Below are positions 19,467-28,356 of a DNA stretch of 64,000 nucleotides, one piece after another. The DNA comes from Herbaspirillum sp. RTI4. GTDB taxonomy: Bacteria; Pseudomonadota; Gammaproteobacteria; Burkholderiales; Burkholderiaceae_D. The notes beneath the pieces were generated by a model. It was not told the origin of the DNA and did no database searches. It worked only from the letters and a program-made list of their open reading frames with translations. The stretch covers positions 1 to 64,000 of the forward strand of contig NZ_JAVIWQ010000002.1 in NCBI RefSeq assembly GCF_034313965.1, in the 5' to 3' direction. Position 1 is the first letter of the stretch. Each line of letters opens with the position of its first letter. The position numbers and the translations under genes were made by a program.

Positions 19467-20854
19467 CAATCCTGATCGTTGCGGTATTCGACATAGGCGT
19501 TGTCGCGTACCTGGCGCATCCAGTCATCCGTCGCCTCTTGTATTTTGCGTTCGCGCAATGCTTGCCGCGCCGCTTGCCGCTGACGTTCTTTCGAAGCATC
19601 ATCGGTTTTGCGTTCTACCACTTCGATCAGATGGAAACCGAACGGCGTTTCGACCGGCTCACTGATTTCACCCGGCTTGAGCTTATCCATCGCACGTTCA
19701 AATTCGGGCACTGTATCGCCGGGATAAACCCAGCCCAGATCGCCTCCCTTGCTGGCCGACAGATCGTTGGAATACAACTTCGCCAATTCTTCAAAAGTGG
19801 CCGCCTTGTGGTCGAGTCTGTCCTTGATTTCCAGCAGCTTGCGCCGCGCATCGTTGGCAGTAACGACCTGATTGAGCTTGATCAGAATATGCCGGACATG
19901 CGTTTGTTGCACTGCCGGCAAAGCAGCAATGGAAGCGGCACCGGCAGAACGGCGACCGAGCAGTTTCAAAATATGGAAACCATTATTGCTTCTGACCAGA
20001 GCCGATACCTGACCCGGCTGCAAACTGGCGACCGCTGTCACGAATAGTTCCGGCAGTCGATCTCCGGCGCGCCAACCGAGATCGCCGCCTTGTAACGCGT
20101 CGGTGCTGTCGGAATACACTGCGGCCAGCTTGGCGAAATCACCGCCGGTTTTCAATTGCCGCAACACGTCTTCGGCGCGTTCACGCCGTTGCAATAGTTG
20201 TTCCGGCGAGGCATTTTCGGGGGTCGTGATCAGAATTTGCGCCACATTAAGTTCCTGCGTGGCCTGTGTATTTTTTTCTGCCGCGAGGTAATTATCGACT
20301 TCCGATTCCAGAACCTGAACCTTGTTATCGACTTCCCGTTCACGCAGGCGCTGAGTCAGCATTTCACGGCGGATGTCTTCGCGGAAAGAGGCGTAGTTCA
20401 TGCCGTCATGCTCAAGCTGAGCGCGCAATTGCACCAGCGTGAGCTTGTTTTGCTCGGCGATACGGGTCAGTCCGCGATCCAGCATGGTGTCATCGATAGC
20501 GACGCCGGACTCTTTGGCCAGCTGCGCCTGTGCGCGTTCGACAATCATCCGTTCGAGCACCTGCTTTTGCAGCTGTCCCCGAGGTGGCATCGCACCGCCC
20601 TGCGCCGACAGGCGTTTTTCCACGTCACTCAGCCGACTCAGCAATTCGCGCTGGGTAATCACTTCGCTGTTGACTACGGCCACGATAAAATCGACTGGCT
20701 GTATCTGTTGACGCGGACTGCTGGCCGCCGCGACAGGTGCCGCTGCCGTTTGCGCGTAAGCCGCGGCTGCTATGCAGCAAGTCAGGCCAAGCAGTGCAAT
20801 GCGGATACTAAAACGATGAAGGGAATGATTCCGCATGATTGAGAGAGGGTTCAT
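19466..20854 (-). CDS. surA: Periplasmic chaperone / peptidyl-prolyl isomerase SurA
   Basis: Periplasmic chaperone that delivers outer-membrane proteins, including LptD, to the BAM complex. A signal peptide ([16 protein letters not shown]) is followed by the N-terminal SurA domain and two parvulin-type PPIase domains ([19 protein letters not shown] and [11 protein letters not shown]). The start is uncertain: ATG 20854 is used here (462 residues), ATG 20836 would leave a cleaner signal peptide, and a TTG at 20869 is possible; none has a clear Shine-Dalgarno. A 14-bp tandem array fills the gap to lptD. Confidence 0.94.
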   Translation of the reverse strand: MNPLSIMRNHSLHRFSIRIALLGLTCCIAAAAYAQTAAAPVAAASSPRQQIQPVDFIVAVVNSEVITQRELLSRLSDVEKRLSAQGGAMPPRGQLQKQVLERMIVERAQAQLAKESGVAIDDTMLDRGLTRIAEQNKLTLVQLRAQLEHDGMNYASFREDIRREMLTQRLREREVDNKVQVLESEVDNYLAAEKNTQATQELNVAQILITTPENASPEQLLQRRERAEDVLRQLKTGGDFAKLAAVYSDSTDALQGGDLGWRAGDRLPELFVTAVASLQPGQVSALVRSNNGFHILKLLGRRSAGAASIAALPAVQQTHVRHILIKLNQVVTANDARRKLLEIKDRLDHKAATFEELAKLYSNDLSASKGGDLGWVYPGDTVPEFERAMDKLKPGEISEPVETPFGFHLIEVVERKTDDASKERQRQAARQALRERKIQEATDDWMRQVRDNAYVEYRNDQD

Positions 20855-20871
20855 AAAAAAGTGAATCAATA

Positions 20872-20927
20872 AGGTTCAGACAACTAAGTTCAGACAACTG
20901 AGTTCAAGCAACTGAGCTCAGGCAACT
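20872..20927. repeat. Four 14-bp tandem units between lptD and surA
   Basis: AGGTTCAGACAACT, AAGTTCAGACAACT, GAGTTCAAGCAACT and GAGCTCAGGCAACT run head to tail from 20872 to 20927. They occupy nearly the whole 78-bp gap between the lptD stop and the surA start, in the place of the surA leader. Confidence 0.85.
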
Positions 20928-20932
20928 AAGCG

Positions 20933-23182
20933 TTAAAAAGCAGGCGTCACATCAGGTCGATTGATCAGCTGATAACCGGGCACCGTGGCAAGTGCATCAA
21001 GCGGATTCGAGCCGATCTTGGAAAAACCATTTAATTCAAGTTGCACGAAAAACGATGTTGTCGCTTTTGAAGTGGACGTCGGTATGCGCTGTGCTGCGAC
21101 ACGGAACACCCAGCAATCGGCCTTGTATTCCATACCCAGCAGACCTTCGGCAATGGCTTTGTCCGGAACCGAGTAATTGATCCGTCCCACACCGTACCAA
21201 CGGTTGGTCAGGGGCCACTGTCCCGAAATCTCATATTGCTTCAGCGCAAAGGAGGAGGGTGTGGTTGTGCTGCCGGTGTACAAAGCCTGATAACTTGCCG
21301 TACGGTCGAAACGGTACGTCAGGTTCAGCACTTTTTTCGGAGCAGGTTGCCAGCGGGCGCTATACGTCGCGCGCTGCAACTGCGCGAGACTTTCACTGTA
21401 CTGTATCGTATTGTCGACAGACAGCGTACGCGTAATCTGCCCCCCTGCCGACAGCAGTAAATCAGTTTTGCTGGTGGTTGCCTTTTCCGTCGTGTAAAGC
21501 AGCACTTTCGGATCGACAAAATTGAAGCGCTGAGCGGCCGCCAGACGCAAGCGCTCCAGCCCCGACTCCTCAATGAAGCGCGAGACGACGCCTGTCGTGA
21601 TTTGATTCGCATCGCTGATACGGTCATGCCCGACGAAACGGTTTTCACTGAAGATCGAGGCGAAATTCAGATCGGCCAGGCCGGTATCGAACACCGGATA
21701 GATATTCGGATTTTGATCGCGGTAGGGTGTGCGCACATAAAACAGTCGCGGCTCCAGTGTCTGCGTGACAGAGCGGCCAAACAGCGAAGCCTCGCGCTCG
21801 AAGGTCAGGCCGCTGTCCACCGAAACAGTCGGTACTACCCGGGTGAAATTGGTTTGACCACCCGGCGCAATAGTGTCCAGCCGGTAGTTGGTGGCGTCGA
21901 GCATGACCTTCGGCGTGATGTAATACCCTGGCCGGATAATCGGATACGACATCGATGGCGTAGCGTACAGGCGATCGCCGGTCGCCAGACCCGCCGTATC
22001 GGTTTTGAACCGGGTAATTTCGGAATTGAAATTGAAATCGAAACCTCCCACATCGAGGCGACTGCCGGTCAGTGTCAGCTGGGGCACGCGGTCATAGGGT
22101 TTGCTGATGGGATTATCTACATCCTGCAGCAACTGATATTTGGAAACGCGGGCTGCCGTGCTCCAGTAGGTACTGGTGTAAGTCAGGCTGACATCGCGTG
22201 TCAGCAAGCGCTGCCGACTGGCGGTGATGGATTGCGCAAAATCGTTGGGATAATCATTGTCCGATGCTTTGTTCACGTTCCATGCAAACACCAGATTCGG
22301 CATCAAAGCCTGGGTATGCACGGATGACAAGGAATAGCGTTCGGTTTGCGTCATCCGATCGTGGATAAATTCCACGTTGGTCTGACCGGCGTAGTTGGGC
22401 CCCAGATAACGGGCTTCCGCACCCATTTGCAGACCCCGCTTGGAAATCATTCGGGGATACAAGGTCAGGTCGCGATTGGGGGCGATATTAAAGTAGTACG
22501 GCACAGTAACTTCGAGTCCGCCGGTACTGGTTGTGCCGATGGTCGGCGGCAGCACGCCGGACACGCGCTGATCGGACAAAGGGAACGACATGACAGGAGC
22601 CGCCAGTATCGGTACGCCCTTAAAGTAAACAACGCCCGAATACATCACGCCTTCATCCTTGGCCGTATCAAGATCGAAACTGCTACCGCGCAGATACCAG
22701 TCCGGATCGGGAGCTTCGCAAGTACTGTAGGTACCCTGATTGATCACTGCCTCTTCATCCGACAGAAAATCCACCCGCTCTGCCTTGCCGCGCCCGCCAT
22801 TGGATTTCAGCAAATAGGTCGGGTGCGAAATATAACCAGCGCCGGACTCGAGATTGATCGTGCCCTCATCCCCCGTGTAATTGTCGCCCAGCCGTTTCAT
22901 CCAGATATGTCCGGTGGCGTCGACTTCGTCCTGGATGATCCGGTACACAGCCTTGTCGGTCTGCAGCGTTGTCGCCCCCTTGACGACGACGACATCCGTA
23001 TCCAGATTCACCTGACGGTCGGGCCGCCCCGTAATTTGTTCGGCGGTGACCGTCACCGGCAAATCGTTGCCGGAAGAGGCCGCTTTCGCCGACAGGGGTA
23101 CGGTTGCGGGCGAGGAAGCCAGCAACAAGGCACAAATGCGAAATAATCGCCGCTGTAGGGAATGTTTATTAAAGCGGATCAT
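20933..23182 (-). CDS. lptD: LPS assembly outer-membrane protein LptD
   Basis: Beta-barrel that inserts LPS into the outer leaflet of the outer membrane with LptE. The 749-residue protein has a signal peptide (ICALLLASSPATVPLSAKA), an N-terminal OstA-like beta-jellyroll (VTVTAEQITGRPDRQVNLD) and a long C-terminal barrel ending in phenylalanine. First gene of the lptD-surA-pdxA-ksgA operon and divergent from amgK with about 100 bp between. Confidence 0.96.
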   Translation of the reverse strand: MIRFNKHSLQRRLFRICALLLASSPATVPLSAKAASSGNDLPVTVTAEQITGRPDRQVNLDTDVVVVKGATTLQTDKAVYRIIQDEVDATGHIWMKRLGDNYTGDEGTINLESGAGYISHPTYLLKSNGGRGKAERVDFLSDEEAVINQGTYSTCEAPDPDWYLRGSSFDLDTAKDEGVMYSGVVYFKGVPILAAPVMSFPLSDQRVSGVLPPTIGTTSTGGLEVTVPYYFNIAPNRDLTLYPRMISKRGLQMGAEARYLGPNYAGQTNVEFIHDRMTQTERYSLSSVHTQALMPNLVFAWNVNKASDNDYPNDFAQSITASRQRLLTRDVSLTYTSTYWSTAARVSKYQLLQDVDNPISKPYDRVPQLTLTGSRLDVGGFDFNFNSEITRFKTDTAGLATGDRLYATPSMSYPIIRPGYYITPKVMLDATNYRLDTIAPGGQTNFTRVVPTVSVDSGLTFEREASLFGRSVTQTLEPRLFYVRTPYRDQNPNIYPVFDTGLADLNFASIFSENRFVGHDRISDANQITTGVVSRFIEESGLERLRLAAAQRFNFVDPKVLLYTTEKATTSKTDLLLSAGGQITRTLSVDNTIQYSESLAQLQRATYSARWQPAPKKVLNLTYRFDRTASYQALYTGSTTTPSSFALKQYEISGQWPLTNRWYGVGRINYSVPDKAIAEGLLGMEYKADCWVFRVAAQRIPTSTSKATTSFFVQLELNGFSKIGSNPLDALATVPGYQLINRPDVTPAF

Positions 23183-23281
23183 GAAAAAAAGCAGTCAAAC
23201 ACCATAGCGAGCGATTTTTTAAAGAGTAATCCCTTATTATAGGGGAACTACACTGCCACCAAGAGAATTCCTCTGCCGTCC

Positions 23282-24310
23282 ATGCCCGCTACCCACATCT
23301 CCACTGATATTCGCCTCACACAACTCACTCACTGGCTGGCCGCACTGCCCGATTCGCCAGTACTGACCGACACCCTGCGCCCTGCCTCGGCCGACGCCAG
23401 CTTCCGCCGTTATTTCCGGGTGGATACGGTCGCCGGCGGTACGCTCATCGTGATGGACGCCCCGCCGCCGCAGGAAGATGTACGTCCCTTCCTGCATGTC
23501 GCCGCCGTTTTCTCTGACACGGGCGCTTCGGTGCCGCAGATCATTGCTCAGAACATCGAACAGGGCTTCCTGCTGCTCGCGGACTTCGGTTCGACCACCT
23601 ACCTGCAACAACTCAATGCCGACAACGCCCACGCTATGTACATGGACGCCATCGATGCCCTGATCCTGTTGCAGACGCAAAGCCAGCCGGATGTGCTCCC
23701 CGAATACGACCGCGCCATGCTGCTGCGCGAACTCAAGCTGTTTCCCGAGTGGTATATCGGCAAGCATCTGAACGCGACGCTGAGCCCCAAGCAAAATGAG
23801 ATGCTCGACAAAGTATTCGACACCCTGCTGGCCAATAACATGGCGCAGACACAGGTCTACGTGCATCGCGATTACCACTCGCGCAACCTGATGGTGCTGT
23901 CGGAAGGCAATCCCGGCATGCTGGATTTTCAGGATGCCGTCTACGGCCCCATCACCTATGATCTGGTGTCCCTGCTGCGCGATGCCTATGTCCAGTGGGA
24001 TGAAGAACTGGTACTGGACTGGAGCATCCGTTACTGGGAGCGCGCCCGCCGCGCCGGTCTGCAAGTCGCGCCCGACATCGATAGTTTTTACCGCGACTTC
24101 GAATGGATGGGACTGCAACGCCATCTGAAAATACTCGGCATCTTCGCCCGCCTGCACCACCGCGACGGCAAGGACGCCTATCTCAAGGATCTCCCGCTGG
24201 TGATGGACTACGTCCTTAGAACAGCGCGCCGCTATCCCATGCTGATGCCGCTGGTCAGAGTGCTTGAACAGCTGGAAAACAAGCAACCACAAGTCGGCTA
24301 CACATTTTGA
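23282..24310 (+). CDS. amgK: Cell-wall sugar kinase AmgK (aminoglycoside phosphotransferase fold)
   Basis: Anomeric kinase that phosphorylates N-acetylmuramate (and GlcNAc) at C1 in peptidoglycan recycling. It has the APH-type kinase fold: catalytic loop HRDYHSRNLM and metal motif LDFQDAVYGP. 342 residues from ATG 23282. The next gene is murU, its pathway partner, which decides the assignment over a drug-modifying enzyme. In organisms with AmgK-MurU this route bypasses MurA and is linked to fosfomycin tolerance. Confidence 0.93.
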   Translation: MPATHISTDIRLTQLTHWLAALPDSPVLTDTLRPASADASFRRYFRVDTVAGGTLIVMDAPPPQEDVRPFLHVAAVFSDTGASVPQIIAQNIEQGFLLLADFGSTTYLQQLNADNAHAMYMDAIDALILLQTQSQPDVLPEYDRAMLLRELKLFPEWYIGKHLNATLSPKQNEMLDKVFDTLLANNMAQTQVYVHRDYHSRNLMVLSEGNPGMLDFQDAVYGPITYDLVSLLRDAYVQWDEELVLDWSIRYWERARRAGLQVAPDIDSFYRDFEWMGLQRHLKILGIFARLHHRDGKDAYLKDLPLVMDYVLRTARRYPMLMPLVRVLEQLENKQPQVGYTF

Positions 24311-24347
24311 GGGCGCCTCACGCCCATCACCGCACCGGAGCCTCCGC

Positions 24348-25061
24348 ATGAAGGCCATGATCTTCGCCGCCGGACGCGGCGAGCGCATGCGTCCACTGAC
24401 CGACGCCTGCCCGAAACCCCTGCTCAAAGTACGTGGACGGCCGCTGGTCGTCTGGCAAATTCTCGGACTGGTACGCGCCGGCATTACCGACATCGTCATC
24501 AACCACGCCCACCTTGGTCACATGCTGGAAGAGGCATTGGGGAACGGCGAACGCTTCGGCGCCAACATCGTGTATTCGCCCGAAACCGTCGCGCTCGAAA
24601 CTGCCGGCGGCGTGGCGCAGGCCCGTCATCTGCTCGGCGAAGAGCCCTTTGTGGCGCTGGCAGGCGATATCTATTGTCCGCATTTCGATTTTGAACAAGT
24701 GAAAACCGCGCTGGCCGACAATGACTTCTGGGGCAATCCGCTCCCGGAAAATCAGCGCGACGCCGCCTGGCTGTATCTGGTCAAAAATCCGCCCTACCAT
24801 CCGCAAGGCGACTTCGCGCTGCACAGCTATGCCCTGGCCAATCAAGGTGAGCAGATGTACACCTACAGCAGCATCGGCGTTTTCCGCCCGCAAATGTTTG
24901 ACGCCATCCCCGCCGGCACCCACGCCAAGTTAGTCACCTTGCTGCGTGATTATGCCGACCGTGGCCTGCTCGGCGGAGAGTTGTATCGCGGCCCGTGGTT
25001 CAACGTCGGCACCGTCGAACACTTACAGGAACTGAACGCTCCACCAGGGAAAAACTCATGA
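24348..25061 (+). CDS. murU: N-acetylmuramate alpha-1-phosphate uridylyltransferase MurU
   Basis: Nucleotidyltransferase making UDP-MurNAc from MurNAc-1-P, the step after AmgK. The N-terminal signature AAGRGERMRPLTDACPKPLL is that of sugar-1-phosphate uridylyltransferases. 237 residues from ATG 24348, a compact length typical of MurU rather than GalU/GlmU. It overlaps pepP by 4 bp (ATGA). Confidence 0.94.
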   Translation: MKAMIFAAGRGERMRPLTDACPKPLLKVRGRPLVVWQILGLVRAGITDIVINHAHLGHMLEEALGNGERFGANIVYSPETVALETAGGVAQARHLLGEEPFVALAGDIYCPHFDFEQVKTALADNDFWGNPLPENQRDAAWLYLVKNPPYHPQGDFALHSYALANQGEQMYTYSSIGVFRPQMFDAIPAGTHAKLVTLLRDYADRGLLGGELYRGPWFNVGTVEHLQELNAPPGKNS

Positions 25062-26407
25062 CACTCGCCACCACCTTATCCCCCTACACAGAACGTCGCG
25101 CACGACTGCTGGCACAGATGCAGGCACGCGGCGGCGGCGTCGCCATCATCCCCACCGCACCCGAAGTCATGCGCAACCGTGACGCCGACTACCCCTATCG
25201 TCACGACAGCTACTTTTATTACCTGTCGGGATTCATGGAACCGGATGCCGTACTGGTGCTGATCGCCGGCAAGCAAAACCGCTGCATCTTGTTTTGTCGC
25301 GACAAAGACCTCGACCGCGAAATCTGGGATGGTTATCGTCATGGTCCCGATGCAGCGCGTGTCGAATTCGGTTTCGACGAAGCTTTTCCGGTTGCCGCAC
25401 TGAATGAAAAAATGCCGCAACTGCTGGCCGATGCCCCCGCCGTTTTCTACACACTGGGTCTGGACAACAAGCGCGACATCCAACTGCAAGACTGGCTGCA
25501 AGGCGTGCGCGCCCTGGGTCGTAGCGGAGTGAGCGCACCGGCCAGCATTCACGATGTGCATGTGCTGCTCGATGAAATGCGGATGTTCAAGGATGCCGGC
25601 GAAATCGCCACCATGCAGCGCGCCGCCGACATCTCCTCCGCAGCGCACTGCCGGGCCATGCAACTGTCGCGCCCCGGTCTGCGCGAATACCATCTGGAAG
25701 CAGAACTGCTGCATGAATTCCGACGCAATGGCTCGCAATATCCGGCCTATGGTTCCATCGTCGCGGCCGGCTCCAACTCCTGTGTGCTGCACTATCGGGC
25801 CGGCGATGCGGAATTGAAAGACGGCGATCTGGTCCTGATTGATGCCGGCTGCGAACTCGACAGCTATGCCGCCGACATCACCCGCACCTTCCCGGTCAAT
25901 GGCAAATTTTCCGGCCCGCAAAAAGAGTTGTACAACATCGTGCTGGCCTCGCAGCAAGCCGCCATTGCGCTTACCCGTCCTGGCCGCGGCTTCATGGACG
26001 GGCACGACGCCGCCGTCCGCGTACTGGCCCAGGGCATGCTCGATACCGGTCTGCTCGACCGCAATAAAGTCGGCACCCTCGACGACGCCATCGCCAGTGA
26101 CGCCTATCGCCAGTTCTACATGCACCGCACCGGCCACTGGCTGGGCATGGACGTGCATGACGTCGGCGAATACCGCGCCGCGCCCGATGCCAGCGGTGCC
26201 AAACCGTGGCGTGCGCTCCAGCCGGGCATGGTACTCACGGTCGAGCCGGGCATTTATGTACGACCTGCGCCGGGCGTGCCGGAACAGTACTGGAATATCG
26301 GCATCCGTATCGAGGACGACGCCCACGTCACACCGGACGGTTGCGAAATCCTTACCCAAGGCGTTCCCAATACCGTCGAAGGTATCGAACAATTGATGAG
26401 GCATTAA
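25058..26407 (+). CDS. pepP: Xaa-Pro aminopeptidase PepP
   Basis: Cytoplasmic metallo-aminopeptidase that removes N-terminal residues preceding proline. The N-terminal AMP_N domain (RNRDADYPYRHDSYFYYLSG) is followed by the pita-bread fold with metal ligands in LIDAGCELDSYAADITRTFP, HRTGHWLGMDVHD, VEPGIY and IRIEDD. 449 residues from ATG 25058, coupled to murU; the upstream in-frame extension lies inside murU and is rejected. Confidence 0.96.
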   Translation: MTLATTLSPYTERRARLLAQMQARGGGVAIIPTAPEVMRNRDADYPYRHDSYFYYLSGFMEPDAVLVLIAGKQNRCILFCRDKDLDREIWDGYRHGPDAARVEFGFDEAFPVAALNEKMPQLLADAPAVFYTLGLDNKRDIQLQDWLQGVRALGRSGVSAPASIHDVHVLLDEMRMFKDAGEIATMQRAADISSAAHCRAMQLSRPGLREYHLEAELLHEFRRNGSQYPAYGSIVAAGSNSCVLHYRAGDAELKDGDLVLIDAGCELDSYAADITRTFPVNGKFSGPQKELYNIVLASQQAAIALTRPGRGFMDGHDAAVRVLAQGMLDTGLLDRNKVGTLDDAIASDAYRQFYMHRTGHWLGMDVHDVGEYRAAPDASGAKPWRALQPGMVLTVEPGIYVRPAPGVPEQYWNIGIRIEDDAHVTPDGCEILTQGVPNTVEGIEQLMRH

Positions 26408-27556
26408 ATGCAACAGACCGTCCCCACTGATTTCGATGTACTGATCTGCGGCGCCGGGCCGGTCGGACTCGCCACTGCCGCGCTGATGGTGCAATTTGGC
26501 GCTGCGCCGCAACGCATCGCACTGGTCGATGCCCGCAGCGCAGATGAATCGGTACGAGACCCGCGCTCGATCGCCCTGTCTTTTGGCAGCCGCCAGATTC
26601 TGGAGCGTGTCGGTGCTTGGCCATTGCAGGCTGACGCCATTCATCAGATCCATGTCTCGCGACGCGGTCATTTCGGCCGTGCGCTAATCGAGTGCGACGA
26701 CTACCGTTTACCCGCACTCGGTTATGTCACCCGCTACGGCACGCTGGTAACCGCGCTGGCGGAGGCTGCCGAACGCAGCGGCGCTGTGGCGATACGTCCG
26801 GTACGAATCGACGCCCTCACCGAACAAGCCGATGCCGTGGCAGTACAACTGGCCGATGGCCGCTGCTTGCGTGCCGGCATCGTGGTGCAAGCCGAAGGCG
26901 GCGTATTCGCCGAACAAACTGCCAGAACGCAGCACCGCGATTACGAACAGGTCGCGCTGGTGAGTCATGTGCGCACCAGTACCGCGCTGCCGCATCGCGC
27001 CTTCGAGCGATTCACCTCGGAAGGACCGCTGGCGCTGTTGCCGCAGGACGGAGGATATGCCTTGGTGTGGTGCATGCGTCCGGCCAGCGCGGAACGGGTG
27101 CAAAATCTCGATGACGCTGCGTTTCTGCAGGAATTACAAACGGCGTTTGGCGACCGGCTAGGACGTTTTCTGTCGATAGAAAAACGTCACGCCTATCCGC
27201 TTGGCCTGAACGCCCGACCTGCGGCCGCCACCCGCATGGTGGCGATAGGCAATGCCGCACAAACCCTGCATCCGGTAGCAGGACAAGGATTGAATCTCGG
27301 TTTGCGCGATGCCCGCGTGCTGGCGCGTTTGCTGGCACGACGCGCCGATCCTGCCGCGCTGCAAGAGTTTTCCAGCCAACGACAAGCCGACCGCCGCGCC
27401 ACCATCACGCTGACCGACGTCATGGCGCGCATTTTCGCCGCGACGCCGGATCACGCCCCCTCGCAAAGTCTGCTCGGACTGTCGCTGGGGCTGATTGATA
27501 CCGTTGCCCCGGCAAGACGTTTGCTGGCGCAACAGATGATGTTCGGCTGGCGCTAA
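26408..27556 (+). CDS. ubiH: UbiH/VisC-family FAD-dependent ubiquinone-biosynthesis monooxygenase
   Basis: Flavoprotein hydroxylase of the UbiH/F/I family, which hydroxylates the ubiquinone ring. The FAD-binding GxGPVG region is DVLICGAGPVGLATAAL at residues ~9-25, and the second FAD motif GNAAQTLHPVAGQGLNLGLRD is near 282. It starts at ATG 26408 immediately after the pepP stop; pepP-ubiH linkage is widespread in proteobacteria, favouring UbiH, but UbiF or UbiI function cannot be excluded. 382 residues. Confidence 0.9.
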   Translation: MQQTVPTDFDVLICGAGPVGLATAALMVQFGAAPQRIALVDARSADESVRDPRSIALSFGSRQILERVGAWPLQADAIHQIHVSRRGHFGRALIECDDYRLPALGYVTRYGTLVTALAEAAERSGAVAIRPVRIDALTEQADAVAVQLADGRCLRAGIVVQAEGGVFAEQTARTQHRDYEQVALVSHVRTSTALPHRAFERFTSEGPLALLPQDGGYALVWCMRPASAERVQNLDDAAFLQELQTAFGDRLGRFLSIEKRHAYPLGLNARPAAATRMVAIGNAAQTLHPVAGQGLNLGLRDARVLARLLARRADPAALQEFSSQRQADRRATITLTDVMARIFAATPDHAPSQSLLGLSLGLIDTVAPARRLLAQQMMFGWR

Positions 27557-27627
27557 GCAAGCGCGATTGCGCCGCATCGCCGTTTCCGCTGTTTCTTCCA
27601 CCGCTTCATCAAAGACGCCCTCAAATG

Positions 27628-27660
27628 AAAATGCCGCTCAGCTCTCACTGAACGGCATTT
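27628..27660 (+). terminator. Hairpin after ubiH
   Basis: AAATGCCG pairs with CGGCATTT across an inner TCAG/CTGA helix and a short loop. It lies about 70 bp after the ubiH stop. The U-run is only three residues, so it is a moderate terminator candidate. Confidence 0.55.
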
Positions 27661-27678
27661 CAGACTGCTGACAACAAC

Positions 27679-27734
27679 CCGGCTTGCAGCCGGATCCTTC
27701 GATACGGGATTTCATCCCTACTCAGGACGAACGG
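27679..27734 (+). repeat. Left REP-like arm of the 40-bp array
   Basis: A 56-nt segment from CCGGCTTGCAGCCGG to CTCAGGACGAACGG. It is matched in inverted orientation by 28278-28334 along its whole length except the central loop. It contains two small palindromes, CCGGCT-tgc-AGCCGG and GGGAT-ttc-ATCCC. The ATCCTTCGA and CTCAGGACGAACGG parts resemble a REP-type repeat widespread in proteobacteria (from memory). Confidence 0.85.
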
Positions 27735-27741
27735 AGAGTGG

Positions 27742-28219
27742 TGCATTCAGATTAACGCTTGGCCCCATCAGCGGGAGTGGTGCATTCAGGTTAACTCTTG
27801 GCTCCATCAGCCGGAAGTGGCGCATTCTGGCTGAGTCTTGGCTCCATCAGCAGGAAGTGGCGCATTCTGGCTGAGTCTTGGCTCCATCAGCAGGAAGTGG
27901 TGCATTCAGGTTGACTCTTGACTCCATCAGCAGGAATTGCTGCATTCAGGTTGACTCTTGGCTCCATCAGCCGGAAGCGGTGCATTCTGGTTGACTCTTG
28001 GCTCCATCAGCAGGAAGTGGTGCATTCAGCTTAACGCTTGGCCCCATCAGCAGGAAGCGGTGCATTCTGGTTGACTCTTGGCTCCATCAGCAGGATTGCT
28101 GCATTCTGGTTGACTCTTGGCTCCATCAGCAGGAATTGCTGCATTCTGGTTGACTCTTGGCTCCATCAGCAGGAATTGTTGCATTCTGGCTGAGTCTTGG
28201 CTCCATCAGCAGGAATTGC
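27742..28219. repeat. Non-coding tandem array, 12 units of 40 bp
   Basis: Twelve head-to-tail copies begin with TGCATTC; ten are 40 bp and two (27742-27780, 28061-28099) are 39 bp. A typical unit runs TGCATTCTGG, TTGACTCTTG, GCTCCATCAG, CAGGAAGTGG. A degenerate thirteenth copy occupies about 28220-28252. Units differ at a few fixed positions (CAGG/CTGG, GACTC/GAGTC/AACGC, GTGG/TTGC). A 40-bp period passes through all frames and stop codons occur on both strands, so it does not encode a repeat protein. There are no spacers, so it is not CRISPR. Flanked by inverted REP-like arms. Confidence 0.92.
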
Positions 28220-28277
28220 TGCATTCTGGTTGGTGCAATCAGCGGCAAGTATTGTATCCAGATAGATGCATAGCCAA

Positions 28278-28334
28278 CCGTTCGTCCTGAGTAGGAGCGC
28301 AAGCTCCGTATCGAAGGATCCGGCTGCAAGCCGG
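28278..28334 (-). repeat. Right REP-like arm of the 40-bp array
   Basis: Inverted copy of the arm at 27679-27734. The outer sequences match base for base, but the central palindrome is different: GGAGC-GCAA-GCTCC here against GGGAT-ttc-ATCCC on the left, each self-complementary. It lies 22 bp beyond the pntB stop codon and could also act as its transcript end. Confidence 0.85.
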
Positions 28335-28356
28335 CAGAACAGAATTTACCGTCCGC

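Noticed and set aside
27742..28219. CRISPR array
   Set aside because: The units are contiguous with no unique spacers, the period is a constant 40 bp, and no cas gene is present.
28126..28329. 67-residue minus-strand ORF in the repeat array
   Set aside because: It runs through repeat units and the REP arm; a 40-bp period cannot keep a coding frame, and there is no ribosome binding site.
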